This document shows, piece after piece, positions 36,437 through 43,550 of a DNA stretch of 64,000 nt. A program made the translations under genes and the position numbers. This DNA is from an uncultured Psychroserpens sp. (GTDB lineage: Bacteria; Bacteroidota; Bacteroidia; Flavobacteriales; Flavobacteriaceae): positions 496,001 through 560,000 of the forward strand of contig NZ_CANNDQ010000001.1 in NCBI RefSeq assembly GCF_947503375.1. The letters run 5' to 3'. The notes under the pieces were generated by a model. The model was given only the letters and a program-made list of their open reading frames with translations, did no database searches and was not told the origin of the DNA. Position 1 is the stretch's first letter; each line of letters begins with the position of its first letter.

Positions 36437-37045
36437 ATGTTTTCTGAAAAAGCCAACAGTATATTTCAAGACGTTATTAAAATGTATCATGTTATAAACA
36501 CAGTAGACCAACCTTTTACTAATGTGTACGATAAAAACACACATTTATTAGAGCATTTATTGTATAGAAAATGCTGGATTGATACTGTACAGTGGCATTA
36601 CGAAGATATTATTCGTGATCCGCAAATAGATCCTGTTGCTGCATTGAAGTTGAAGCGTCAAATTGATGCATCAAACCAAGACCGAACAGATATGGTAGAA
36701 TACATTGATAGTTATTTTCTTGAAAAGTATAAAGCGGTAAAGCCTAAGGCGAATGCTACTATAAATACTGAAAGTCCAGCTTGGGGAATTGATAGGCTTT
36801 CAATTTTAGCACTTAAAATTTATCATATGCATGAAGAAGCTACACGTGAAGATGCATCTGATGCGCATAGAGCTGCATGTCAAAAAAAGCTTGATGTGCT
36901 TTTAGAACAACGCGTAGACCTATCAACAGCAATAGACACCTTGTTAACAGATATTGAAAATGGGGATAAATATATGAAGGTGTACAAGCAAATGAAGATG
37001 TATAATGATGATGAGTTAAACCCTGTGTTACGCTCTCAGAAGTAA
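36437..37045 (+). CDS. DUF4254 domain-containing protein
   Basis: This 202-residue, mainly helical soluble protein has no signal peptide. It has the DUF4254 look: LLYRKCWIDTVQWHYEDIIRDP near the N-terminus, LKLKRQIDASNQDRTDMVEYID, then SPAWGIDRLSILALKIYHM. The family is commonly found beside ADP-heptose:LPS heptosyltransferase-like GT9 genes, and here a GT9 gene follows after 49 bases. A role in lipopolysaccharide core metabolism is inferred from that pairing only. Confidence 0.85.
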   Translation: MFSEKANSIFQDVIKMYHVINTVDQPFTNVYDKNTHLLEHLLYRKCWIDTVQWHYEDIIRDPQIDPVAALKLKRQIDASNQDRTDMVEYIDSYFLEKYKAVKPKANATINTESPAWGIDRLSILALKIYHMHEEATREDASDAHRAACQKKLDVLLEQRVDLSTAIDTLLTDIENGDKYMKVYKQMKMYNDDELNPVLRSQK

Positions 37046-37094
37046 CCATGTGTCATTTCTGAGCTGATTTCAGGATTGCATCAAACACGTTAAG

Positions 37095-38129
37095 ATGCTC
37101 AAACCAAAACACATTCTAGTAATTCGCCTCTCTGCAATGGGAGATGTGGCTATGGCTGTACCTGTGTTGAGAGCATTTACACAACACTATCCCGAGATTA
37201 AAATTACAGTTTTAACTAAACCCTTTTTCAAACCTTTGTTTGATAACCTACAAAATGTAGAGGTTGTTGAAGCCGAGGTCAATGGAAGACATAAAGGTGT
37301 AATGGGCTTGTATAAGTTATCCAAAACATTAAAGTCTTTAGGTATTGCTGCTGTTGCAGATTTGCACAATGTACTTCGTAGTAAGATTTTGAAGTTCTTT
37401 TTCTTTGGAATAACAGTTGTGCAAATAAATAAAGGACGTTCTGAAAAGAATGCATTGATTTCAGGCAAAAATTTCAAACAACTCAAGTCAACACATCAGC
37501 GTTATGCAGATGTTTTTGAAAAGCTTGGATTTCCTATAGATTTAAGTAACCCAAAGTTTCCCACTAAGGTTGAATTGACTCCAAAACTAAAGGCATTCAT
37601 CTCTAATTCTGAAAGTAAAACCATTGGCATAGCTCCTTTTGCGGCTTATAAAGGAAAGATGTATCCTCTAAACCTGATGGAAGAGGTTATTACTGAATTG
37701 TCTAAAGATTACAACGTCATTTTATTTGGTGGTGGAAATAAAGAAGTTGAACTTTTAAATACAATTGAAGCAAAGTATGATAAGGTATGTTCTGCTGCTG
37801 GAAAATTAAGCCTGAAAGAAGAACTAGCTTTGATTTCTAATCTGGACGTGATGCTGTCAATGGATTCTGGAAATGGGCATCTAGCTGCAATGTTAGGAAT
37901 AAAAGTCATTACTGTTTGGGGCGTGACACATCCATATTCTGGATTTACGCCATTTAATCAACCTGAAGATCACCAGCTTTTGGCAGACAGAAATCAATTT
38001 CCTAAGATACCAACGTCTGTTTATGGTAACAAACAACCCGAAGGGTATAATAAAGCTATTATAACAATAAGTCCCGTAGAAATTTTGTCTAAAACAAATG
38101 AAATCTTACAAAAAAAAGCCTCACTCTAA
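37095..38129 (+). CDS. glycosyltransferase family 9 (heptosyltransferase-like)
   Basis: This 344-residue GT-B enzyme starts ILVIRLSAMGDVAMAVPVLRAF, the GT9 acceptor-domain signature (RxSAxGDV). The donor domain has GIAPFAAYKGKMYPL, VILFGGGNKEVELL and MDSGNGHLAAMLGIKVITVWG (D-S-G-x-x-H-x-A). It probably adds a heptose-like or other sugar to the lipid A core in the cytoplasm. It follows the DUF4254 gene. The terminator of the opposing reductase gene overlaps its stop codon. Confidence 0.9.
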   Translation: MLKPKHILVIRLSAMGDVAMAVPVLRAFTQHYPEIKITVLTKPFFKPLFDNLQNVEVVEAEVNGRHKGVMGLYKLSKTLKSLGIAAVADLHNVLRSKILKFFFFGITVVQINKGRSEKNALISGKNFKQLKSTHQRYADVFEKLGFPIDLSNPKFPTKVELTPKLKAFISNSESKTIGIAPFAAYKGKMYPLNLMEEVITELSKDYNVILFGGGNKEVELLNTIEAKYDKVCSAAGKLSLKEELALISNLDVMLSMDSGNGHLAAMLGIKVITVWGVTHPYSGFTPFNQPEDHQLLADRNQFPKIPTSVYGNKQPEGYNKAIITISPVEILSKTNEILQKKASL

Positions 38130-38139
38130 AGAGCAAGGC
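38110..38139 (-). terminator. intrinsic terminator of the reductase gene (minus strand)
   Basis: On the minus strand a 10-bp stem with two G-U pairs (38139-38130 with 38127-38118) and a tight loop is followed by eight T (38117-38110). It overlaps the last codons of the forward GT9 gene. Confidence 0.6.
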
Positions 38140-38187
38140 CTGATTAAGAATTTAGATAATCCCATAATGATAATTTCTTAATCTGGC
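38138..38187. other. imperfect inverted repeat between convergent genes
   Basis: A 16-bp stem with two mismatches pairs 38138-38153 with 38172-38187 around an 18-base loop. Its core GATTAAGAA/TTCTTAATC is perfect. There is no T-run on the plus strand, so it is either a weak terminator for the GT9 gene or a transcript-end stabiliser. The rest of this 172-bp gap shows nothing else I can support. Confidence 0.45.
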
Positions 38188-38301
38188 GCTAAAATATTTT
38201 GTTTGAGACGTAGCATCAAAGCTTTGTAAGAATATGTTTTGTAAATTCGATAAAATGTTGGTTTTTAACGACTAAACACTCATTTGTTGGGTAAACTTCA
38301 A

Positions 38302-39357
38302 TTATACGTCATCATAATCAACCGTAATACGCTCAGTGGTTGGGTGTGCCTGACAGGTTAAAATTAAGCCTTCAGCCAATTCGCTATCTGTTAAAATATT
38401 GTTTTGTCGCATTGTAGCTTCACCATTAGTGATTCTAGCAATGCAGCTACTGCAAATTCCACCTTGGCAAGAATAAGGTGCATCAAGGTCTTTATCTAAC
38501 GCAGCTTCAAGAATTGATTGTTTTTGTGATGCTTCAAAAGTAGTCGTTTCATCATCTAATAATATTGTAATTTCTGTATGCCCTTGAGTTATGGTCTCAT
38601 GAGTCACAGGTTCTTGTTTGGCTGCTTTAAAAAGCTCATAAAATATAGTGCTTTCATCTGTTTCATGTTCAGCTAGTACATCTTTTACCGTATTGATCAT
38701 GCCTTCAGGGCCACATAAATAAAAAGCATCAATAGTAAGGTGTTTATGCTTGTTTTTAAGGATCAAGTTCACAACGCTTTTTTCAATTCTTCCAAAGATA
38801 GCATCTTCTTCTTGTGCTTGACTGAAGACAAATTGTATTGAAAAACGATCTCTATATTGATGTTGTAATTCTAATAACTCTTCTAAAAACATAGTGTCTT
38901 TGGTTGTTTTATTTCCATAGACCAGCACAACGTTACTCTGTATTTCTTCTTCAAGTGCACATTTGATAATACTTAAAATAGGTGTGATGCCACTTCCTGC
39001 AGCAAAAACAGCAATGTGTTTAGTTTTTAAATCATTAGGTTCAAAAATAAAACGCCCATTTGGTGTAGAGACCTCCAAAACATCTCCTGCTTTAAGTTGG
39101 TTGTTTGCATAAGATGAGAATGTGCCATCTTTTACCTCTTTAACAGCAACCTTTAAAACACCACTTTTAGGGGAAGAACATAACGAATAATCTCGTCTTA
39201 CCTCATTACTATTAATGTTGGTTTTTAAGGTGATGTATTGTCCAGCTTTATATTCGAAATCTGCTTTTAAATGATTTGGTACGTTGAATGTTATTGCCAC
39301 AGATTGGTCTGTGAGCCGTTCAATATGTTCTATAGTTAATTGATGGAATTGTGACAT
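38302..39357 (-). CDS. PaaE-like ferredoxin-type oxidoreductase
   Basis: This 351-residue electron-transfer flavoprotein has an N-terminal FAD domain with RRDYSLCSSP. An NAD(P)-binding domain follows, with AVFAAGSGITPILSIIK and FYLCGPEGM. The C-terminal plant-type 2Fe-2S domain has C297-x4-C302-x2-C305-x29-C335. This is the layout of PaaE, the reductase of phenylacetyl-CoA epoxidase, and of related oxygenase reductases. No paaABCD genes are in the window, so the partner is unknown. I choose the ATG at 39357; a TTG at 39372 lies upstream of a run of nine A on the coding strand. Confidence 0.88.
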   Translation of the reverse strand: MSQFHQLTIEHIERLTDQSVAITFNVPNHLKADFEYKAGQYITLKTNINSNEVRRDYSLCSSPKSGVLKVAVKEVKDGTFSSYANNQLKAGDVLEVSTPNGRFIFEPNDLKTKHIAVFAAGSGITPILSIIKCALEEEIQSNVVLVYGNKTTKDTMFLEELLELQHQYRDRFSIQFVFSQAQEEDAIFGRIEKSVVNLILKNKHKHLTIDAFYLCGPEGMINTVKDVLAEHETDESTIFYELFKAAKQEPVTHETITQGHTEITILLDDETTTFEASQKQSILEAALDKDLDAPYSCQGGICSSCIARITNGEATMRQNNILTDSELAEGLILTCQAHPTTERITVDYDDV

Positions 39358-39422
39358 GTATTTTTTTTTCAAAAATACGGAACAGTAGAAGTAAAAACCC
39401 TAAAAAACCCTTAAAAATTGAC

Positions 39423-39443
39423 GCATAATTATTTTATGCATAA
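39423..39443. promoter_or_regulatory. palindromic candidate PadR operator
   Basis: TTATGCATAA (39434-39443) is a perfect 10-bp palindrome, and GCATAA at 39423-39428 forms a second inverted pair with TTATGC at 39434-39439. It lies just upstream of the -7 box of the padR-like gene, where a self-regulating repressor would bind. Confidence 0.4.
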
Positions 39444-39453
39444 GAATATTATG

Positions 39454-39461
39454 TATATTTG
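39454..39461 (+). promoter_or_regulatory. -7 box for the PadR operon
   Basis: TATATTTG matches TAnnTTTG and ends only 4 bases before the ATG at 39466, so the transcript is probably leaderless or nearly so. No -33 TTG at normal spacing. Confidence 0.5.
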
Positions 39462-39465
39462 AATC

Positions 39466-39801
39466 ATGGCAAATGCAAAACTATATAAAGGAAGTTTAGT
39501 AACAATTATTTTAAAACTCCTAAAAGAGAGTGAAAAGATGTATGGTTATGAAATTACTCAAAAGGTAAAGGCTTTAACTAAAGGAGAATTGAATATTACA
39601 GAAGGCGCTTTATATCCTGCTCTTCACAAATTAGAGGCTAAAGGGTTGTTAGATGTTGAAGTGATAAAGGTAGATAATAGATTACGTAAATATTACAAGT
39701 TAACCGAAAAAGGAGATAAGGAAACAATCAATAAGCTTCATGAATTACAAGAATACATTAAAACCATGCAAGTGTTGGTTAATCCTAAATTAAGTATTTA
39801 A
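39466..39801 (+). CDS. PadR family transcriptional regulator
   Basis: This 111-residue winged-helix regulator contains KMYGYEITQKVKALTKGELNITEGALYPALHKLEAKGLL, quoted here as a region (about 25-65) whose key residues YGYEI, EGxLYPxLxxLE and G are the PadR signature. RLRKYYKLTEKG forms the wing. It is the compact form without a long C-terminal domain. It heads a five-gene operon with two related membrane proteins and an ABC exporter, which it probably represses. PadR proteins often respond to small hydrophobic or cationic compounds; the ligand here is unknown. Confidence 0.92.
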   Translation: MANAKLYKGSLVTIILKLLKESEKMYGYEITQKVKALTKGELNITEGALYPALHKLEAKGLLDVEVIKVDNRLRKYYKLTEKGDKETINKLHELQEYIKTMQVLVNPKLSI

Positions 39802-39803
39802 CA

Positions 39804-40463
39804 ATGGTCAAACTATCTAAAAATGAGATCATATTTATTGATAACTATCTACAGCAATCTGAGGTATTCTATGCCGATATTAGAATGGAGATGGTAGATC
39901 ATGTAGCTTCAGAAATTGAGTCTAAGCTGAATGCTGATCCAAAAAAAGATTTCTATACTGTTTTCAAAACATACATGATACATAACAAAGCTAATTTGTT
40001 AAAGAACAATAAGCAGTTTTTAAAGAATATAGAACGTATGATCTTTAAAAGTTTATTCAAACAAATTGTAAAACCAGCTTCGCTAGTAACAGTAGTTCTA
40101 GCCTTTTTATTGGTGAATTTATGTATTCAACACACAAGTCAAGACACATTACAAGACCTAGTACTCATGCTTCCAATAGCCTCTATTGTTCCTTTTTGTG
40201 TGCTTTATATCATTTCAATCAAGGTTTATAGATTATCTCGATTTTCTGGGATAGAACGTTTAGCATTTGTATACATGATGTTTTTTCAGTTGTTTAATTT
40301 AGCTGTAATTTTTTTGAAACGATTTGTTGAGTCGAATACAAACCACCTTATAATAGTTATAATCTTATCCTTGATTATTACTTTTAGTATCAATATAATC
40401 TTACTAACCTATTCCGTTATACAACAATACAGAACGGGTTATAAGCAAGTTAAACCATTATGA
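39804..40463 (+). CDS. membrane protein with N-terminal EMVDH helical domain (first)
   Basis: This 219-residue protein has a cytoplasmic N-terminal helical domain (1-85) with E29-M30-V31-D32-H33. Four predicted membrane helices follow between about 90 and 210. The next gene encodes a protein with the same motif at the same residue numbers, so the two are diverged paralogues. The layout, a short helical cytoplasmic domain plus membrane helices encoded directly after a PadR gene, recalls HAAS-domain/DUF1700-type PadR partners of Firmicutes. That comparison is mine and not verified. It lies 2 bases after padR and overlaps the next gene by 4. Confidence 0.65.
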   Translation: MVKLSKNEIIFIDNYLQQSEVFYADIRMEMVDHVASEIESKLNADPKKDFYTVFKTYMIHNKANLLKNNKQFLKNIERMIFKSLFKQIVKPASLVTVVLAFLLVNLCIQHTSQDTLQDLVLMLPIASIVPFCVLYIISIKVYRLSRFSGIERLAFVYMMFFQLFNLAVIFLKRFVESNTNHLIIVIILSLIITFSINIILLTYSVIQQYRTGYKQVKPL

Positions 40464-41152
40464 AGAAATTGACAAAAGAACATATTGAAGACCTCTATGC
40501 ATTCACAATAAAGCATTATGTTGAACATTATGATCTACAAACCGAAATGGTAGACCATATGGCAAATGGTATTGAGGCGATTTGGGAAAAATATCCAGCA
40601 CTTTCCTATCTCGAAGCTAGAAAAAAGGCGTTTAAGAAATTTGGAATTTTTGGATTTATGGAAATTGTTGCAGAACGACAAAAAGCAATGCAAAAACGAT
40701 ATTATAAATATCTATTGAAGGAGTTGAGAATATGGTTTAAATTACCAAAAATCATAGTTTCAATCACCCTTTTTTGGGTATTCTACACAGCATTCTCACT
40801 AATAATCTCAAGTTATTTACTCATAACTTTTTTTGCGCTTATTGGGATATGGACATTATACAAATCTATACAGCTACACAGACAGTTTAGACGACGAAAA
40901 GAAAAATCGAATAAGAAATGGTTGCTCGAAGAAATTATTTTTAAGCAATCTACAGGAATGGGAATCATCTTCTTTTCCCAAATATTTAATATCATCAATT
41001 TTTCCGATAAATTGTTCACAAGTCATTATGGTATTATAAGTGTTTCTATAGTTGCTGTAATTCTTACAATGGTGATTTACATAAGCTTTGAGCTATTGCC
41101 CAAAAAATCTGAAGTACTTTTAAATGAGACATATCCAGAATATAGTTTGTAA
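40460..41152 (+). CDS. membrane protein with N-terminal EMVDH helical domain (second)
   Basis: This 230-residue paralogue of the preceding protein has E29-M30-V31-D32-H33 in an N-terminal helical domain (1-80; also YLEARKKAFKKFGIFGFM). Four membrane helices follow (about 103-122, 125-137, 170-190, 200-220). The transmembrane halves of the two proteins differ more than the N-termini, consistent with a heteromeric pair. Its start overlaps the previous stop by 4 bases. The 68-base gap to the DUF5687 gene shows no terminator. Function unknown; I infer a sensor or modulator of the PadR or ABC system. Confidence 0.65.
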   Translation: MKKLTKEHIEDLYAFTIKHYVEHYDLQTEMVDHMANGIEAIWEKYPALSYLEARKKAFKKFGIFGFMEIVAERQKAMQKRYYKYLLKELRIWFKLPKIIVSITLFWVFYTAFSLIISSYLLITFFALIGIWTLYKSIQLHRQFRRRKEKSNKKWLLEEIIFKQSTGMGIIFFSQIFNIINFSDKLFTSHYGIISVSIVAVILTMVIYISFELLPKKSEVLLNETYPEYSL

Positions 41153-41220
41153 CAAAACAGAACTTTAGATTACTAACATTTCGTAGTATATTAATCATTC
41201 ACTAATAACCATTAAAAAAC

Positions 41221-42696
41221 ATGAAACTAAAACATTTTATTAATCTAGAATGGAAACAGTTTTTAAGAGCCTCTTATTTTCAAAAAGGAGTAGCAATCAA
41301 AATATTATTAATACTTGCGGCATTATATTTTACAGCATTTGCAGTTTTCGCAGGGGCCTTTTTATTCTCTATTGCCAAAGAATTCCTTCCAAAGGTAGAC
41401 CCTATTGTTACTATAAACAACTTTATTATTTATTGGTTTTTGTTTGAAATGGTATTTAGGTTTTTCATGCAGCAACTTCCTGTAATGAATGTGAAACCGT
41501 TAATGACAATACCTATAAAACGCAGCACGATAATTCATTACTTATTAGGAAAAACAAGTCTTTCGTTTTTTAACTTTTTAGGTGTTTTTCTGTTTTTACC
41601 GTTTTGTATTGTCCTTTTGGTTAAAGGTTATGCTGTAATAAACGTATTGTGTTGGTTCGTATCAATTGTGTGCATTATACTTTCAATTAACTATTTAAAC
41701 TTTTTAATCAATAAGAACAATGCTGTTTTTTACATTATTGCACTTGCCTTATTGAGTCTTATAGGCTTAGAGTATTATGGAGTATTCGCCATATCAAAAC
41801 CTATAGGTATAGGGTTTAATGCACTTTATAATCAACCTTACTTAATGATTATTCCAATACTTTTAATGGTGCTATTGTATTATGCTAATTTCAAATACAT
41901 AAAGAAAGGGTTTTACTTAGATGATGCGGTTTCTAAAAAAATAAAAGAAGTCAATGCAACAGATCTTTCATGGATGGATCGCTTCGGTAGCGTGGCTCCT
42001 TTTTTAAAGAATGATATTAAGTTGATATGGCGTAATGCACGTCCTAAGCAAGTCATGATGATGTCGTTTCTATTCTTATTTTATGGCTTAATATTTTATA
42101 CCCAAGAAGCATATAGGGATATGCCAGCATTTTTAGCATTTGCATCGATGTTTGTAACCGGCGGTTTTTTAATGAGCTTTGGTCAATTAGTGCCTTCATG
42201 GGATAGTGAATATTATAAGCTTTTAATGAGTCAGAACATTCCGTACAGACAGTACCTAGAATCAAAATGGTACCTTATGGTCGTTGCTGTGTCAATTTCA
42301 TTTGTGTTAAGTGTCCCATACATATATTTTGGATGGGAAATCTTCGGAATGATTGCCGCAGGAGCACTATTTAATATCGGTTTAAACTCTTTTATTACCC
42401 TATTTGGAGGTGCTTTAAACAGAGTACCTATCGAATTGAATGTTAAGGCAAAAGCATTTAGTAATACTAACGGATTTAACCCTACACAAATGTTAATTGC
42501 GATGCCTAAAATTTTACTCCCTATGCTTTTGTTTTACATACCATATAAGCTTATCAATTTTGAAGCGGGATTGATTGCTATAGCTTTAAGTGGTGTGCTA
42601 GGCATTATATTTAAAAATTACATCTTCAGTAAAATTGAAGATATATACCAAAAAGGGAAATACAAAACCATAGCTGCTTTTGCTGAAAAGAATTAA
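41221..42696 (+). CDS. DUF5687 family ABC transporter permease
   Basis: This 491-residue polytopic protein has about 12 membrane helices in two halves, with a cytosolic linker containing KKIKEVNATDLSWMDRFG and FLKNDIKLIWRNARPKQVM. I recognise the DUF5687 family, a Bacteroidota permease type encoded next to an ABC ATPase. The ATPase gene follows after 23 bases. It likely exports or extracts an unknown substrate. The opening LKHFINLEWKQFLRASYFQKG is characteristic. Confidence 0.82.
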   Translation: MKLKHFINLEWKQFLRASYFQKGVAIKILLILAALYFTAFAVFAGAFLFSIAKEFLPKVDPIVTINNFIIYWFLFEMVFRFFMQQLPVMNVKPLMTIPIKRSTIIHYLLGKTSLSFFNFLGVFLFLPFCIVLLVKGYAVINVLCWFVSIVCIILSINYLNFLINKNNAVFYIIALALLSLIGLEYYGVFAISKPIGIGFNALYNQPYLMIIPILLMVLLYYANFKYIKKGFYLDDAVSKKIKEVNATDLSWMDRFGSVAPFLKNDIKLIWRNARPKQVMMMSFLFLFYGLIFYTQEAYRDMPAFLAFASMFVTGGFLMSFGQLVPSWDSEYYKLLMSQNIPYRQYLESKWYLMVVAVSISFVLSVPYIYFGWEIFGMIAAGALFNIGLNSFITLFGGALNRVPIELNVKAKAFSNTNGFNPTQMLIAMPKILLPMLLFYIPYKLINFEAGLIAIALSGVLGIIFKNYIFSKIEDIYQKGKYKTIAAFAEKN

Positions 42697-42719
42697 CCAT
42701 ATTTAAACGTATTAATATC

Positions 42720-43427
42720 ATGATAACGACATCAAACCTATCAAAAAAATATAATGACATTACAGTTCTTAATATCGAAAACTTAGACATTCCAAAAGGA
42801 CAAAGTTTTGGCTTAGTTGGAAATAATGGTGCTGGAAAAACCACTTATTTTAGTTTGCTTTTAGACTTGATTCAACCAAGTTCTGGCTATATTAAGAATA
42901 ATAACATCTTAGTTCATGAAAGTGAAGACTGGAAACCTTTTACTTCGTCTTTCATAGATGAAAGCTTTTTAATAGGGTACTTAACAGCCGAGGAGTATTT
43001 TTACTTTATTGGTGAGCTTCGTGGGCAAAATAAAGCAGACGTTGACGCATTAGTTGCTCAGTTTTCAGACTTCTTCCATGGAGAAATCTTAAATCAAAAA
43101 AAATACCTTCGTGACCTTAGTAAAGGAAATCAGAAAAAGGCAGGTATTGTAGCAGCCCTAATAGGAAATCCTGAAGTTATTATCTTAGACGAACCTTTTG
43201 CAAATCTAGATCCTACAACACAAATAAGATTAAAAGCAATTATAAAGAATCTAGCCAAAAAACAAGGAGTTACAGTATTAATTTCCAGTCATGATTTATT
43301 ACACGTTACAGATGTTTGTGAACGTATCGTAGTTCTGGAAAAAGGAGAAATAGTAAAAGACTTAGCAACTAGTGCAGAAACCTTAAGAGAGCTTGAAGCA
43401 CATTTTGCCGGTTCTGAAGTTGTCTAG
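42720..43427 (+). CDS. ABC transporter ATP-binding protein
   Basis: This 235-residue nucleotide-binding subunit has Walker A GNNGAGKTT (about 35-43), signature LRDLSKGNQKKAGI (LSKGNQ in place of LSGGQ), Walker B EVIILDEPFANLDP, and the H-loop ISSHDLLHV. The LSKGN form is common in ABC-2-type exporters. It is the last gene of the PadR operon and forms a pair with the DUF5687 permease. Substrate unknown. Confidence 0.93.
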   Translation: MITTSNLSKKYNDITVLNIENLDIPKGQSFGLVGNNGAGKTTYFSLLLDLIQPSSGYIKNNNILVHESEDWKPFTSSFIDESFLIGYLTAEEYFYFIGELRGQNKADVDALVAQFSDFFHGEILNQKKYLRDLSKGNQKKAGIVAALIGNPEVIILDEPFANLDPTTQIRLKAIIKNLAKKQGVTVLISSHDLLHVTDVCERIVVLEKGEIVKDLATSAETLRELEAHFAGSEVV

Positions 43428-43441
43428 CGTCATGCAAGACA

Positions 43442-43464
43442 TCTAAAAACAGGCCATTTTTAGA
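43442..43464. other. small hairpin after the ABC operon
   Basis: An 8-bp perfect stem (43442-43449 with 43457-43464) has a 7-base loop. It is not followed by a clear T-run, so it is at best a weak terminator. Its right arm can also pair with sequence at the sprE start (43559-43569). Confidence 0.35.
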
Positions 43465-43550
43465 CGATAATTCAAAAAGATGCTTATTTTTACAGCATTA
43501 CATAATATTTGTAGTCGTTTTTAGTTATACCATAACCAAATACAACCACG

